In this document: positions 25,703-38,000 of the stretch, piece after piece
How positions within the stretch are numbered: position 1 is the first letter of the stretch
How the letters are laid out: each line of letters starts with the position of its first letter
NCBI GenBank assembly: GCA_013400115.1
Contig: VXBP01000285.1
Coordinates: forward strand, 879,204-943,203
Length of the DNA: 64,000 nt
Direction: 5' to 3'
Source of the DNA: Rhinopomastus cyanomelas
Taxonomy: Eukaryota; Chordata; Aves; Bucerotiformes; Rhinopomastidae
Position numbers and translations under genes: made by a program
Notes under the pieces: generated by a model
Told to the model about the DNA's origin: nothing
Database searches by the model: none
Seen by the model: the letters and a program-made list of their open reading frames with translations, nothing else

Positions 25703-27687
25703 GCGGTGGGAAATCAAGGCTCTGGCAGTGTGCCCAGGAGTCTGCTGCTCCTGCAGAAATGTTGGTGGGAATAAGCCTGTATTTCTATGCTACTAGTGTG
25801 AGATCAAGTCTTTTCAGCTTCATGTTTGTGGCACTTTAATTATTCAAAAAGGAATCTGATTATCCACAAAAGGAATAAAATTATTCCATCCTGACTGCAT
25901 TGAGTGCCTTGTAGAGAAGTCAGCTACTGGCTGCTACAGAATTAAGCTCCAGCTGGAGTCACCAGCATGGGAGAACCTGTGTGTGGTTATATTTGTGTGA
26001 CATGACAGGACCAACGGGCACTTCCAGAAGACCAGAACCCATCTGCAGAATTTATGACAAATTGCCTGTGGTCAGGGTTAAACTGACCTTGCTGCTGGCT
26101 TGTGGTGGGAAAGGATTCCCTGAGAGAGGGGGCTCAGTAGGCACTGCCTTGATCCTTGGCTTCCTGACCACTAATATGGAGAGCGGGATGGTTTATTTTC
26201 TTCTGCAAATATATTTAGGATGGCCTCACTAACCTACTGTTGCCTACAGAAGTGCTTCTCTCAGACTACCCTCTTATTCCCAGGTGCTCCAGCAAGATTT
26301 CTCCAGTGTTTCTGTTCTTACAAAAGCAGAAGTGTTGCCTGTTTTTGTGTTTCTTTAAGCAGACAGCCGTGAATGAGGGCAGCTAATGCAGTTTGGCTAA
26401 CTTTTCCAGAGTTGTAAGGAAAGGTGAGCCATTTTTTTATAATTCATCACCTTGGGAACTGAGTCTACTTTGGAAAAGCACTTGTTCTGCTGTGACCCTC
26501 TGGCTGCCACTCATCTTCTGACTTATACTTGCTGCTAGCTGTGAGAAGAAATGGCAAACTGCTCTAGAAAAACCCAGCAAACACTAGAAGGCAGACGTAC
26601 TTGTGGGAGAACTTGTCACTAAGCCTCAAAAGGCGAAAATGGGAGCAGTGCAGAGGAGCTAATTGCTTGGTGACCATCTGGAAGACAAGGGAACACGGAG
26701 AGACACGTCACTGGACTTTCAACGCTGCACATCAGTTGCTGAATAAAAAATCATAAACTGGTTCTCAGGCAAACCAGAACAAAACCAAAGGCAGCTGACT
26801 CAGGAGTGGGATGACAGGAGGGTTGCGCATGAAAGATGTGAAAATAATAGAATTTCTCATTAATCTATTTTCCATTGTCATTTGAAGAGACTGAATTATG
26901 AGCTAAAGGCTTTTGTGCAGGGAGGCAGAGGATGGGACAGATGCTCTCTCTCTTCGGGTCACTAGATGGCACAAGTCTGGCTCTTTCCATTCTCACTCAA
27001 AGGCATCTCACACCAGGGGCAGAAGAGCTACTGGGAGAAAACGGTCCTCTCTTTCCTGTAGTGCTCGAACAGAGTGTTTCGATCATTAATCGCTTGCCCG
27101 CAGTACAGAGGAGTGAACAGTGGGAGTCTAACCCCAGCTGAGAAGGGAAAACCGCATTTTTTTGGGTGGAATGTTACTTTTCTCTATTGGAAAGTCTATA
27201 AAACAGCTAAAATTGAACGTGTCTAAACTGGAATAAAGCCTACAGCTGTCTAACAGCCACTGCTGTAGGTGTGCCGGGGGATTTGGGGCAGCCACTTTCC
27301 CAAGGTCTGCTTCTATTTGTGCTGCTGCCTTTTGTGTGTTCTTGCAGGAGAGCAGGGATCAGAGAAGGTCATCTGGCAACGCACCTTTCAGGGTAAAAGA
27401 TGGACGTGGGCTTCAGAAACGGGATGCTCAAAGGCAACTGCATTTATTGTGTCTCACAAGTGTGACAATATGTAAGGAAAACAGAATCCTGAAGTTGCAT
27501 TCTTAGATACTGAAAAAGAAGTGTTCAGATCTACCAAATTGACACCAAAATCTCATTAGAATGTGTAAAAAGAAGGGAAAGTAGTATTTTGGAAAATATT
27601 GATGCAGCTGCAGTAGGAAACAGTCTAGTTCATGAAGTCAGAGTAACGGTGAGTCTTAACTAGAGAAGAGCCCTTACGGGAGAGAGT
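25703..27687. other. Intergenic, no gene seen
   Basis: Unique-looking DNA between two CR1 copies. No exon, RNA gene or repeat was recognised. Confidence 0.6.
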
Positions 27688-28132
27688 ACAGTACAGAGTC
27701 ACAAAGATAATGAAGGGAGTAGAACATCTCCCTTATGAGGAAAGGCTGAGGGAACTGGGTCTCTAACTTAGTGAAAAGGAGACTGAGGGGTGCCCTCATT
27801 AATATTTATAAATATATGAGGGGTGGGTGTCAGGAGGTTGAAGCCAGGCTCTTCTCAGTGTCATCTAATGATAGGAGAAGGGCAATGGGTGTAAGCTGGA
27901 ACACAGGAGGTTCCACGTAAATGTGAAGAAGGAACTTCTTCGTGGTGAGAGTGACAGAGCACTGGAACAGGCTGCCCATGGGAGGTTGTGGAGTCTCCTT
28001 CTCTGGAGGCATTTAAAACCCCCCTGGATATGTTCTGTGTGACTGGATACTGCTGTTGCAGGGGAATTGGACTAAGTGATCTTTTGAGGTCCCTTCCAAT
28101 CCCTAATGTTCTGTGATTCAATGATTCTGTGA
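27688..28132 (+). mobile_element. CR1 LINE, 5'-truncated (about 445 bp)
   Basis: It contains GAACATCTCCCTTATGAGGA, GGGTGGGTGTCAGGAGG, GTAAGCTGGAACACAGGAGG and a tail ending TCTGTGATTCAATGATTCTG. These are C-terminal ORF2 plus 3' UTR of the same CR1 type as the copies at 25.2 and 47.5 kb. The reading frame is broken. Confidence 0.92.
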
Positions 28133-31100
28133 ACAAGGGTGATCAAGGTAGTAAGAGGACAGAATGTAGGCAGAATGCAGAAAAGGAGAGCCACTGCAGG
28201 TGTCGTTGTTTTATTCTCTCTCTCACTTGCATATACTGAAATGGGAAATCAATACCTATTTGTAAGGCATGAAATCAACTTAGCAAGGAGCTCACCTACC
28301 AGACCCTGCTATTTTCCGTAACCTGCAACCAGACAAAGCACTGGCAGGCTGCAGGGAGCTGTGAGCTGTCAGCAAAGAGCACAACTGGAGTTTGAGAAGA
28401 CACCAGTACAGCATGGAGGAGGCAGGGGAGTCCCAGCCCTCAACTGAGCCCCTGGTTCTGCCTAAATGCTGGGAAATCAAACAAGACTGAGATGCCCAAA
28501 CATACAAAAGTACTCATTGGAATTTAGTCTGATGGCTAACAAGTCAAAGTCTGGAGAAGGCCAAAGGCTGTTGGCACTAAGGGATTAAATGTTGGACCTC
28601 AGCTGGAAATCACATCTGACTAAAAAGCCTTGGTAAGCCATCAGTGGCTGAGAAAAAGGCAGAGCCAGTCTACTCTCATAGTGAATAGGATGTAGGTAGG
28701 TATTAAGGAAATGCCTTAATGTCTGAGCTCACCTACAACGTATTAAGCCTTAGGGACTAGTTGTGATTTTGAAAGAAAAAATAAGTCCTGTTTACTTTCT
28801 GGGTGGTTTCTTGCTGATGAAGAAATGATCAAACTAAAATAGATCTGCATTGTGACATGGTAACGAGCTAATGAGAGTGAATGCTGCAGTCACAGAGCCC
28901 AGCAGCGAATTAACAATTAAATATTAAAAACTGATCCAAACAGGAGAAAGACTGTCAGTTGGATTTGACTAATGAAGCAATGCTGTACTGGATCGGCTGT
29001 TACAAAACATTAACCTGGCAAACCTAGGGGCTGCTGTGACCTTTTTGCTAGCCCTCTTGTTCAAGGAGATAGATCCTCAAAAGCTATCATAGAACATGTC
29101 TAGGACAGGAGTAGACTAAAGAATCAACCCTTATTCCATGCAGTTGCTAAAGAAGACAAAGGCTCACAGATGTTTATCCAATGATAAAGAATATTTGGAT
29201 GTACGTTTTTTGTATGCAAAATATGTTTGAGCACCCGGAGTTAAGGTAGTACTTGGAGTATGTGTGTAATTTGTGTGTAAACCTCCAGGAGGAGCTGCAG
29301 GGACCAATGAGACCAATCCTTTGTATTCACTCCTGATCAGACACAGGCATTCCATTCCAAACTTCCCACTGAGCCACTGCTTGGTGTTACAAGTCAAAAA
29401 CCAGTCCTCACCACCTTAAAACAAGACGAAGACCATTAGAACAAGGCCCAGGAGTCTCTTCAACTATAACTTACCGGGAAAAAAGAACAGGAAAAATCAA
29501 TGGTTTGAGATCTGCAATTACACCCACATTATCAGGCAATTCCAGACTATTTCTCCTCTGCTAAACAAGAAATAAAACTTCCCAGCAAGAGATAATCTTT
29601 ATGCTTCAGAAAAAGCTATAGAAAACAGCAACAAGAGGCTGGCAGGTGTCTCTGAGGATTAGTGGGGAGGGCTGCATATTCTGGGAAGAATATTCTGATT
29701 CAGGTTTCTGGTCCAAACAATGATGTCTCAGTTCCACCTCCCAAGAAGCGTCTCTACACTGAGTGAGTCAGGCTGGGGCAGTCTGCGTCATTGGCATTGC
29801 AGCATCTCTCCTCCCTTGAAGAGGTTGAGGTATCATTTGCCTCTTTAGGGAGGAGCTGAGACTCAGGCTTTGGAGCAGGTGATGAGTGTAGCTCTGCCTC
29901 TGCAGTGGGCTCACCCTTCCTTGTCCTTCCCAGAATGTCCCTAAAGAAGCAGGAAAGCACGGGCACATCCCATGCACCAGACCCAAACACATCCCCAGAG
30001 CTTTCCTGCCCCAGAACAGCATACAGGGACCAGTTCTTCTGCCCCAACAGCTCCACAGAAAATACATGTTTCTGACATAACTCTGACAAAGGTTTTTTTA
30101 ACACAACTCCGGATGCAGCTTCCTGCACTAACAGGCAGAAACTCCCTTCGCCTCCAGATCTCCTTGTGCGTTCTTGGTATAATCCATTAATTCATCACAT
30201 TGCTCATAACTCTTGTACTCACTGTCTTTCAGAACTTTGTTAAAAGCACCCATCCCTCCCCCTACTGTGTTTACATCTGTTCTACATAGCTCATCTGTTG
30301 GCAACAAGTTGCTTTCAGTTTGACTAACAAGCGGCTGCCAAGCAGAGGGAGCAGCGTGAGCTCTGCAGGCATGAAATCTCTCTCACTTGGGCAGCAGCAC
30401 CGCCACGAGGGCTCTTGCCGAGATGGTTGCATTACAGTCTGAGCCTTGTGGAGATGGGCGAGTCTGTAACAAAGCTATATGGACCTGCTGCTGTCCCATC
30501 TGTCCCAGGACCTGAATGTTATCTGATTAGGAACCATGTCAGGATTGGGTCCTGTTTTAATGCTGCTGGTTAGTTCTGTGCTGCAGCCCAAAATGCTGCT
30601 TCTAGGATAATGTGTGAGAAGATTCAGTCCCTCATCTTCCAACAGAGAGGCTCTATGAGACACAGCCCACCTCATCTGCTGCAATACCATCTCCCTCTGG
30701 CACTCATAAGGCTTCACTTCATATTGCCTGGTGAGTGGAAGGGGGTTTCTCCATCCAGCACTCCCACTAAGCGGTCAGTGGAGAAATCCTACCTCTGGTG
30801 GTGCCTCGGTACCCACAGCTGTTAACACCCTTCTGAGGCTCCACTGGTGTTTCTCCACTGCTCCTGAGCAGTGTCTGTGCTGGGATTCTTCTCAGCCGCT
30901 GCTGCCCATGACCATATGATGCTCACGGGCAGTTCCTACCATCACTAAGAAAGACTGTCCCAGTTTCTCTTTCCTTCAAAGGCATGGAAGAAGTTTTGCA
31001 TCCATTCAGAGTGGACATGTCAAACCACACTGGAATTTTTCACTCACCCTAGTGAAGAATAGAGCCTGATGCTCCAGCCTCACCTATTGGATACCAGTTT

Positions 31101-31956
31101 TGAACTGCATTTCAGTATCTTTTGATACTTGAAAGAGACAATCGATTATACTACTGTTTATCCTAGTTTCTAGATAGCATGTTGTCATACACAGATCAGA
31201 TCTTGGGCCTTCAATCCTTTGGTCAAGGCAAAAATTTTACTAGGCAGAAAGAAGCTGGCAATTTGCAGATCTCAGTGAGTCTAGAACATCTGTAATGTGC
31301 ATTTTGACACTTACTGAGAAGGATAGTATTTTGCAGGTAGGAATGCACCTGAATTTGCTGTGTTTCCTCAGTGCAGAGGTTCATGGGTTAAAGGGAGGGA
31401 TGGGTGTCCAACACAGCTCTTTATCTTCTGCTGAACTCTCCAGCTGCCTTTTGGAGGAGCAGACCTCTGTGTTGGTCGCCCAGATGTTGGTCAGATGATT
31501 GGTCCCTCTCTTCACCTGTATGTTCTGCTTTGTCATTTGTTTTTTCATTTCTATTTGTATTTTCTGTCGGCCTATGGCCAGACATGGAACAGTTCCATCG
31601 TAAGTTCTGGGAATCTTCATGCTGAACACTGGGGACTGATCCAGGAGCACCAGATTTATCTTGGTTGTGCGATAGTGCTGGGACACATGCTGGAAGAGTT
31701 TGTGTTGATTATCTCAGTTCATGCTTGCTCAAGCAGCCTCAGCACTCAAGACAACAGAAATTCCTAAAGCAAGATCTCCTCTGAGATTACTTTCTTGAAG
31801 GAAGAGGATATTTTTAAACTGGGCGAACAGTGTAGCATAGAGTAGTACATCTTTGGAAGTTAACTTTGCGTCTGTGTCACAACTACAGGAGTTTGGATCT
31901 CTGTGCAATCCACCACAAAGAGAAGTAGAGCTCTTCCTGCAGCACTCGCCTCTTCC
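28133..31956. other. Intergenic between TMEM207 and CLDN16, no gene seen
   Basis: The 3' flank and possibly the 3' UTR of CLDN16 (minus strand) lie at the right end. I found no clear AATAAA on the minus strand in the first 1.5 kb below the CLDN16 stop, so the end of the transcript is not placed. No other exon was recognised. Confidence 0.55.
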
Positions 31957-32096
31957 TCACACTCTTGTGTCCACTGCATACATTTTGGCAGTAGCTGTTT
32001 GAGAAGACGGCCAATGCACATTTGTTACAATCGTTCTAGCTGAGGAATAGCCCTTCCTCAGGGAGTAAGCAGAGTAGAATCTTCCAGAGCTGGTCT
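31957..32096 (-). CDS. CLDN16: CLDN16 exon 5 (C-terminal tail, stop)
   Basis: The acceptor is GTGCCCACAG. It encodes residues 192-237: ETSSGRFYSAYSLRKGYSSA, a variable stretch, then QTATAKMYAVDTRV and TGA at 31,957-31,959. The ends (YSLRK and TAKMYAVDTRV) match the mammalian tail. The middle is divergent, which is why ORF scanning misses this exon. Confidence 0.93.
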
Positions 32097-35000
32097 CTGT
32101 GGGCACAGGGAGAGAAATAGATTCTGATAAGGAATTCTTGGTACCTTGGCTTTCAGCTGCAAAGCCTCAAAATGCAGTGAAAGCAGCGCTTCAAGATGTG
32201 ACACAATAACACATTTTATGCCACACTTAAACGTCAGCTCCAACTTGAACACCTCGATGCGCTTTCTAGAGCTACTGAAATACTGCTAATCCAGACTTTC
32301 AGCTGAAGATATTGCTACTGGGGATGAGCAACCATTCTAAATGATGTTCCTGAAGGACTTTCCCCATTCTGTGTGCCTGTAGCAGGCCCCAAATGATGGC
32401 TCTGTCTCTGAACTGTGTATGAGTCCTGCAAATGTTCCTCACCTCTGAAGAGATACATGCAGCAGGTGAGCAGGGCCCCAGATAAGAAACAGCCGAGTGA
32501 CCCCGCCATGCCGAGCCAGCACGACCAGCCAAACTTGTACTGGATGCCCAGAAACACATTGTGGAAGACCAGAGAGGAGCGCTCCACATAGACATCAACA
32601 GCATACCACACGGAGCCAGTAATGCCTGGGAGACCTGCAGGACAGGAGAGAGGCACACACAGAGCTCCCAGATGGACCATGAGGACATCACAGATACAAA
32701 ATCTGGATCTGTAGCCTACTGTCTCCTGGATGAGACTTAAGGATGGGAGCACCTTCCCCTGGTGGGAAGGTTTTGGCCCTTGCTCAGTCTCAGCCCAGTC
32801 ACTTTGGCAGATTCACCCTGGATCCTACTGACACCAGCTAGAGTGCTGTCAGGCAGAAGCTGTGCCTCACATCCTCCTCAGCAGCACTAGCTGGAAGCAC
32901 TGAGGATTCTGCAGTAAAAGCCAAAAATCTTTTCCCTTCTCAGCTTGTTTATCAACTTGTTGTAAAGCTGCTTCAAGGATTTAATTTTCCAATTTGTTTT
33001 GACTTTCAGAACTTTGACAATGTCTTTCAGACCAAGTTTAGGAGGTGAACGGAGGATGTTTAAAATAACCTCTCAACATGTTTTATGTAGCTGGGGTGAG
33101 TTTTATGTTGAATCTGTTCATGTTGAAACAGAGGTAGATGCTCAATATTGACATAAAGTCAAATTAAATTACTTCATAACTAGTTGGCTGTCTATTTATT
33201 TTTGCATTTAATGTTCTCCTGCTGACTGTAACTGCAAAGCACCTCAGTCATGTATTTATCATCCAGGGGGGACAGATGTGTTATTATCTTTTTATGAGAG
33301 ATCGTCTGCAGAGATTTTGGGCTGAGTGACTTGCCCAAGGTCACACTATCTTTGTCAGAGTCAGTGACCAAACCAGGATGCCAGGACTTTCTAGTCCTTC
33401 AGCAAAGTAGATATCCCTGTCTTATCCATGACACTGACTTTTTTCACAGGAAAACAGCAGTAAATGAAAGTCAGAGCCAAGTCACCTCGTCAATATATGA
33501 AATGAAAGCAAATAAACTCAACTATGTGCTGTTAGGGGCAGGCAGTGACCTGAGGAAACTATGTTGCATAAATAAAGCAAACAAAGATCCTTCCCCCATG
33601 TTTACACTCTAGCAAAACACCAACTTCTCTCCACAAAAGAAGAAGAGGCTTTAAAGCTCCCCTCCCTTGCTAAAGGGTGTTAGACAGGATGGGGGCTCAC
33701 CAGGGAAATACCTGCAAGGAGTAACATAACTCCAGACACCAGGCAGATACGCAACTTGATGAGCGGCTCATCAGGAAGGAATTTCACACAGTCCAGTCCC
33801 AGGACAAGGAAGAGAAATCCAAATCCTGCCAGGATATCTGCTGTGATCATCATGGCTCTGGTCAGCACCAGCTTCACTGCAGGACAAAAGCAGATCATTC
33901 TAGTGGCCCTATCAGAATGATCTACACAAAAGTTGGGGGGGGGGGGGGTGTTGATGTGGTCAGATGCCGTGGGACCATTTCCTTTCTGGGGTGAAGCTTT
34001 CTGCAGCTTCCCCTGGGAGTAACACCTAACTGAGAAATGAAATGTTGCTCTAATACGTATGTGCATCAAATTATCTGATAGAACGGATGCTCTTTTTGTT
34101 TACACTCAGGTATCCCCACCACTTGTAGGTACATCTTTGACTCTTACGTACCAGGGTGCTCGGCAAAGATGGAGTCGTACTCATCACAAGTCTGGATGCC
34201 ATCAAAAACGTTTGTGACACATTCCCACCACAAGCCACGGCATTTTGTACTCACCTGTGGGTTGACAGGAGAAAGAAGACCATAAGTTAATATATCCACA
34301 GCAGGTGGTCAGCCTGGGTCTTCAACAGAATCTCTGGTCCAGTTACATCAACGGCAAAGCAGAGTTGTTTAGCTTGAATAAGAAAAGAAGTGGCAGGATG
34401 GAGGAAAAGGGCAAGGTTTTCTGTGTCCCTGTTAGTGATTTTAAATTAGAGCAAATTAATTTCAAACTAGACATAAGGGAAAAAAACCCTCTTATTGGTA
34501 AAGGTAAAAATCCTGAAGGAAATGTTTGGGAGGAGCTGAAGGGGTGACTGACAGGAGAGATCTAAGAGCAGGTTTCATCATCATTTTTTTCCAAATGCTT
34601 GTCTAGGCTCAGCTAGGCAGGGCTGCAGACCAGATGACCTGAGACTTTACTGTCCGTGCTCCCCCTACACCATCCTCCTGCCGAGACGGAACAGCGAGGA
34701 CCACAGCTGACAGGCCAGGCACTGCACCACAAGTTATGTGCCCACAATGGGAGGTGGATTGAGTGCTTTGCTGCAGAACTGAGGTGTGGATGTGAGATGT
34801 GAGACCTTGGCTGGATGCATGTGGAGAGCTACTCTAAATACTGGCGGGAAAATGAGAGGCAGACAGAGCTGATCCTAGCCCTGGGGCTCCTAGTGCACTG
34901 CTGGCGATGGGGTCACGCGTGCCTGAGCTACACTCATTACTGAGACATCCAGACTCAGGCAAATGTTCAGTAGCATCATGGCTAATCATCTCTACTGTCC

Positions 35001-38000
35001 TGAAGCTGTAGATAATATTCCCAGCCCAGCCTTACATAAATCACTTTAATGTGGGAGGTATTGTCATTACCAATGCAAATATAGCAACAAGCACCTCCAA
35101 AACATTCCTGGAATTGCTCATACAAGAAGCAGAGTCAACACTGGTGCTGCTTTGGACTCCAGCCTGTCCCACTGCTGTCCTTAACACCTGATGCAGTTAA
35201 TGGAAGGAGAAACTCTCCTGGGGAACAGGTTTCACTCAGGGGAAGGGGACTGAGCTTGCTTGGATGATGCAATGAATTCCTTTTTCTTTCACTGTTCAAA
35301 TCACAAAGCAGATAATAACATATCTCGGCCATTTAATAAACTCTCCTTCATTATGTATCCAACTGCAATATTTTCTTCACTGTACAATGTCTGGGCCGAA
35401 CTGAACATCCTCTCTGTGATGCTGCACTGCAAAAAGCCTGCTACTTCAGACTAGTAAAAAGATGGCCATTTATGTTAGAAAGACAACAATCTACACATTT
35501 TGTTTCATGAGGATGAAAACTGCTTACAATTTCTGAAAATTATGGGGCAGGTTTAATGAGAGGTACCAACAAAAAATGAGAGCTAGTGCAACCTGGTTTC
35601 CTCCGTTCTGTGTTTTTCAAGAGAACAGCGTCACGTAAAACGAGTTGCCATATGTGTATTAAATAGAAGGTTGCATCATATCCCTCTTAGTTTAGCTGCA
35701 GCTCCTCTTCTGTCTTAACACCACCATTCAAGCTGTGCTTGAAGTTAGCAAACTGTTGTTAAAGTAGATTTTGTTCTGCTTGCATTTACGTTGTGATCAT
35801 GTCAACACTGTCTCACAATGTTGACCTTGAGAGACAACCCACTTCCCAGACCAGAAAAGACCTGATTAATGTCTTGTGTTTCTTGGAATGTTTCGGCTGT
35901 CACCTGCTCTTGCTAGCACTGAACAGGGGCAGAAGCAGGGACCAGCTCATCTCTACTCAGCATATGTTGAGGCAGAGATAAAGGTCTGACTGCTGGTGCC
36001 GGCGGGATGGGAACAGAAAAGCTGAGCTTTTCTGGCTTCTGTGATCGGCCTCTTAACCTTCTTGGCCTCTCCGTGCTCTCCTCTGCTCTGTGGACCATTT
36101 GTCATTTTGGTTGGTAATGTGCTCCCGAACCACCCTTGGGCACCTGCCCTTTCAACACAGCACAGAACCTCAGGCACACGCGAGCTTGCTTAGTAAAGGG
36201 GAAAGGGGACAGGGTTGGCTGGGGCATCACATGGGGTCACACATTTCTCCATGCCATGGCTGGACCCATGCATTATGTTGGTGTCGCTCATTTCCCCCCA
36301 CCTGTTTTCCAGAGCTCCAGCCCAGCCGTGGGCCCAGCCATGGATGAGAAATTAAGAAGTGCAGCCAAACTCCTCACATCCCGTTTTGATTATGAAACTT
36401 TCCCTAACACTAGCGCGCATGTAAAACACAAACTGCACAACGACTCTAACATGTGTATAATTATGTCTTGTGCATAATGTGTCATTAATGCTAAAATAAT
36501 TCTCACACACACACACACACAAAATGACAGAACAAGCACACACTTCCCCTCCTGGGAAAAGCGCGGAAGGCAAGATGTGAGCAGCGTTAGTCACGGTGTT
36601 TTACCGCGCTGTAAAGAGATGCCAACGTACAGTGATTACAAGCCCAGCATGGGAGTAGAACAGGCAGTGCTTAACAGCAGTGGTCATATTTTTAATCCAT
36701 CTGCAACTGGGAGGAACCATGTGCACAGTGCAGTGCTCGTCGGAAAGCAGATCAATGAAGGCGTTTTTTTCCCAACACAAGCCACTGTAAAAATTGACTG
36801 GGGCTTGTCTCGACACGCACACGGAGTGCACCAGCCTTCTGTGTTGCTACGGTCTGGTCAGTGGGAGTGGGGCTCTAGCTGGGCCCCCACAGCCCCTTCA
36901 GAGCTTTCTGGCCTCCTTCTCCTGGGCTGCTTTTCTCCAATGGGACCACAGAGAGGGCTTCATCTTCCCGAGCTGCTGGGGACTGGAATCAAAGCCAGGT
37001 GTATTTCTGTGCTGGAGGACTGAAGCTCCTTTCTTCTGAAGTCAGAGTTGGAGAACTATCGTTTCCAGCTGAAAACAGGAGTCACTGTGGACTTCAGGCC
37101 TTTCTGGTTGTGGATGGTTTACCTGGTTTACTCCTATTTAGAGAGGCAGTGAGTCATTAGGGTCATTAAAGAGATCAGTCAGTCAGGTATTAAGGCTGGG
37201 GGCATTTTTCGCCATTATTTAGTATTCACACTTGGAGCAGGAATGTGAGAGTAGTGGCTGCTAATAACCAAACTGGGTGTTAATGGAGCACTTTGTGACA
37301 ACCCAGTGCAGGTGCCTTTGTGCTAAGAAGACAAGGTTACACAGCCTCAGGGGAACTAACCTACTGGATGTTTCCTGGACTCAGGAGTTGGGTTTCTTTC
37401 TTGTTTTTCTTGGAAATGATGCCACAATCTGGGATCCATTTGGCTTTTATGAGCATACTGGCTCCAGGCAACCCACAGCTTCCTGACATGAATCTAAAAT
37501 ATCTTCTAAAATAAGATGATAAATGAAGAGTGATGTCCCAGCCAGCATCAAGTGATGCACAGTTTCCCCTGAGAAGTGCAGATGTGCTGACCATCAGCAG
37601 CAGCAATCTCACTGCACTGGATGTGTGACCACCTCAGCATTTACTATGACTGGGCTGTGACTGAACTTGATCTTAAAGGTCTCTTCCAAGCAAAGAGATT
37701 CAGAAATTTTGCGATTCCAGGATGGGATTGACAGTCAGATTGACAGGATTTCTTGTGGCATGAAGAAAAAAGCTATTTTTATAGTAATCACTTTTAGCCT
37801 TCTGTTCTCAAATAATTCACCGCTTGATGTGCCACAGCTAGGCATTGCACTGTGATCGCTGAAGGCAGAGGAGCTCTGCTGCTTTCCCATGGTGGACAGC
37901 AGATAGAAAATTTCCTGCTGATTTATTCAGCTGGAGTCTCTGACTGGGAAGGTGTTTCACCTTTACTGCATAAAGTACTCAGTTTACCAGAGCAGATTCC

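Noticed and set aside
36577..37023. 148-codon plus-strand open frame in CLDN16 intron 1
   Set aside because: No recognisable family, and antisense to the intron of a well-supported gene. It is better explained as chance in a region with higher GC.
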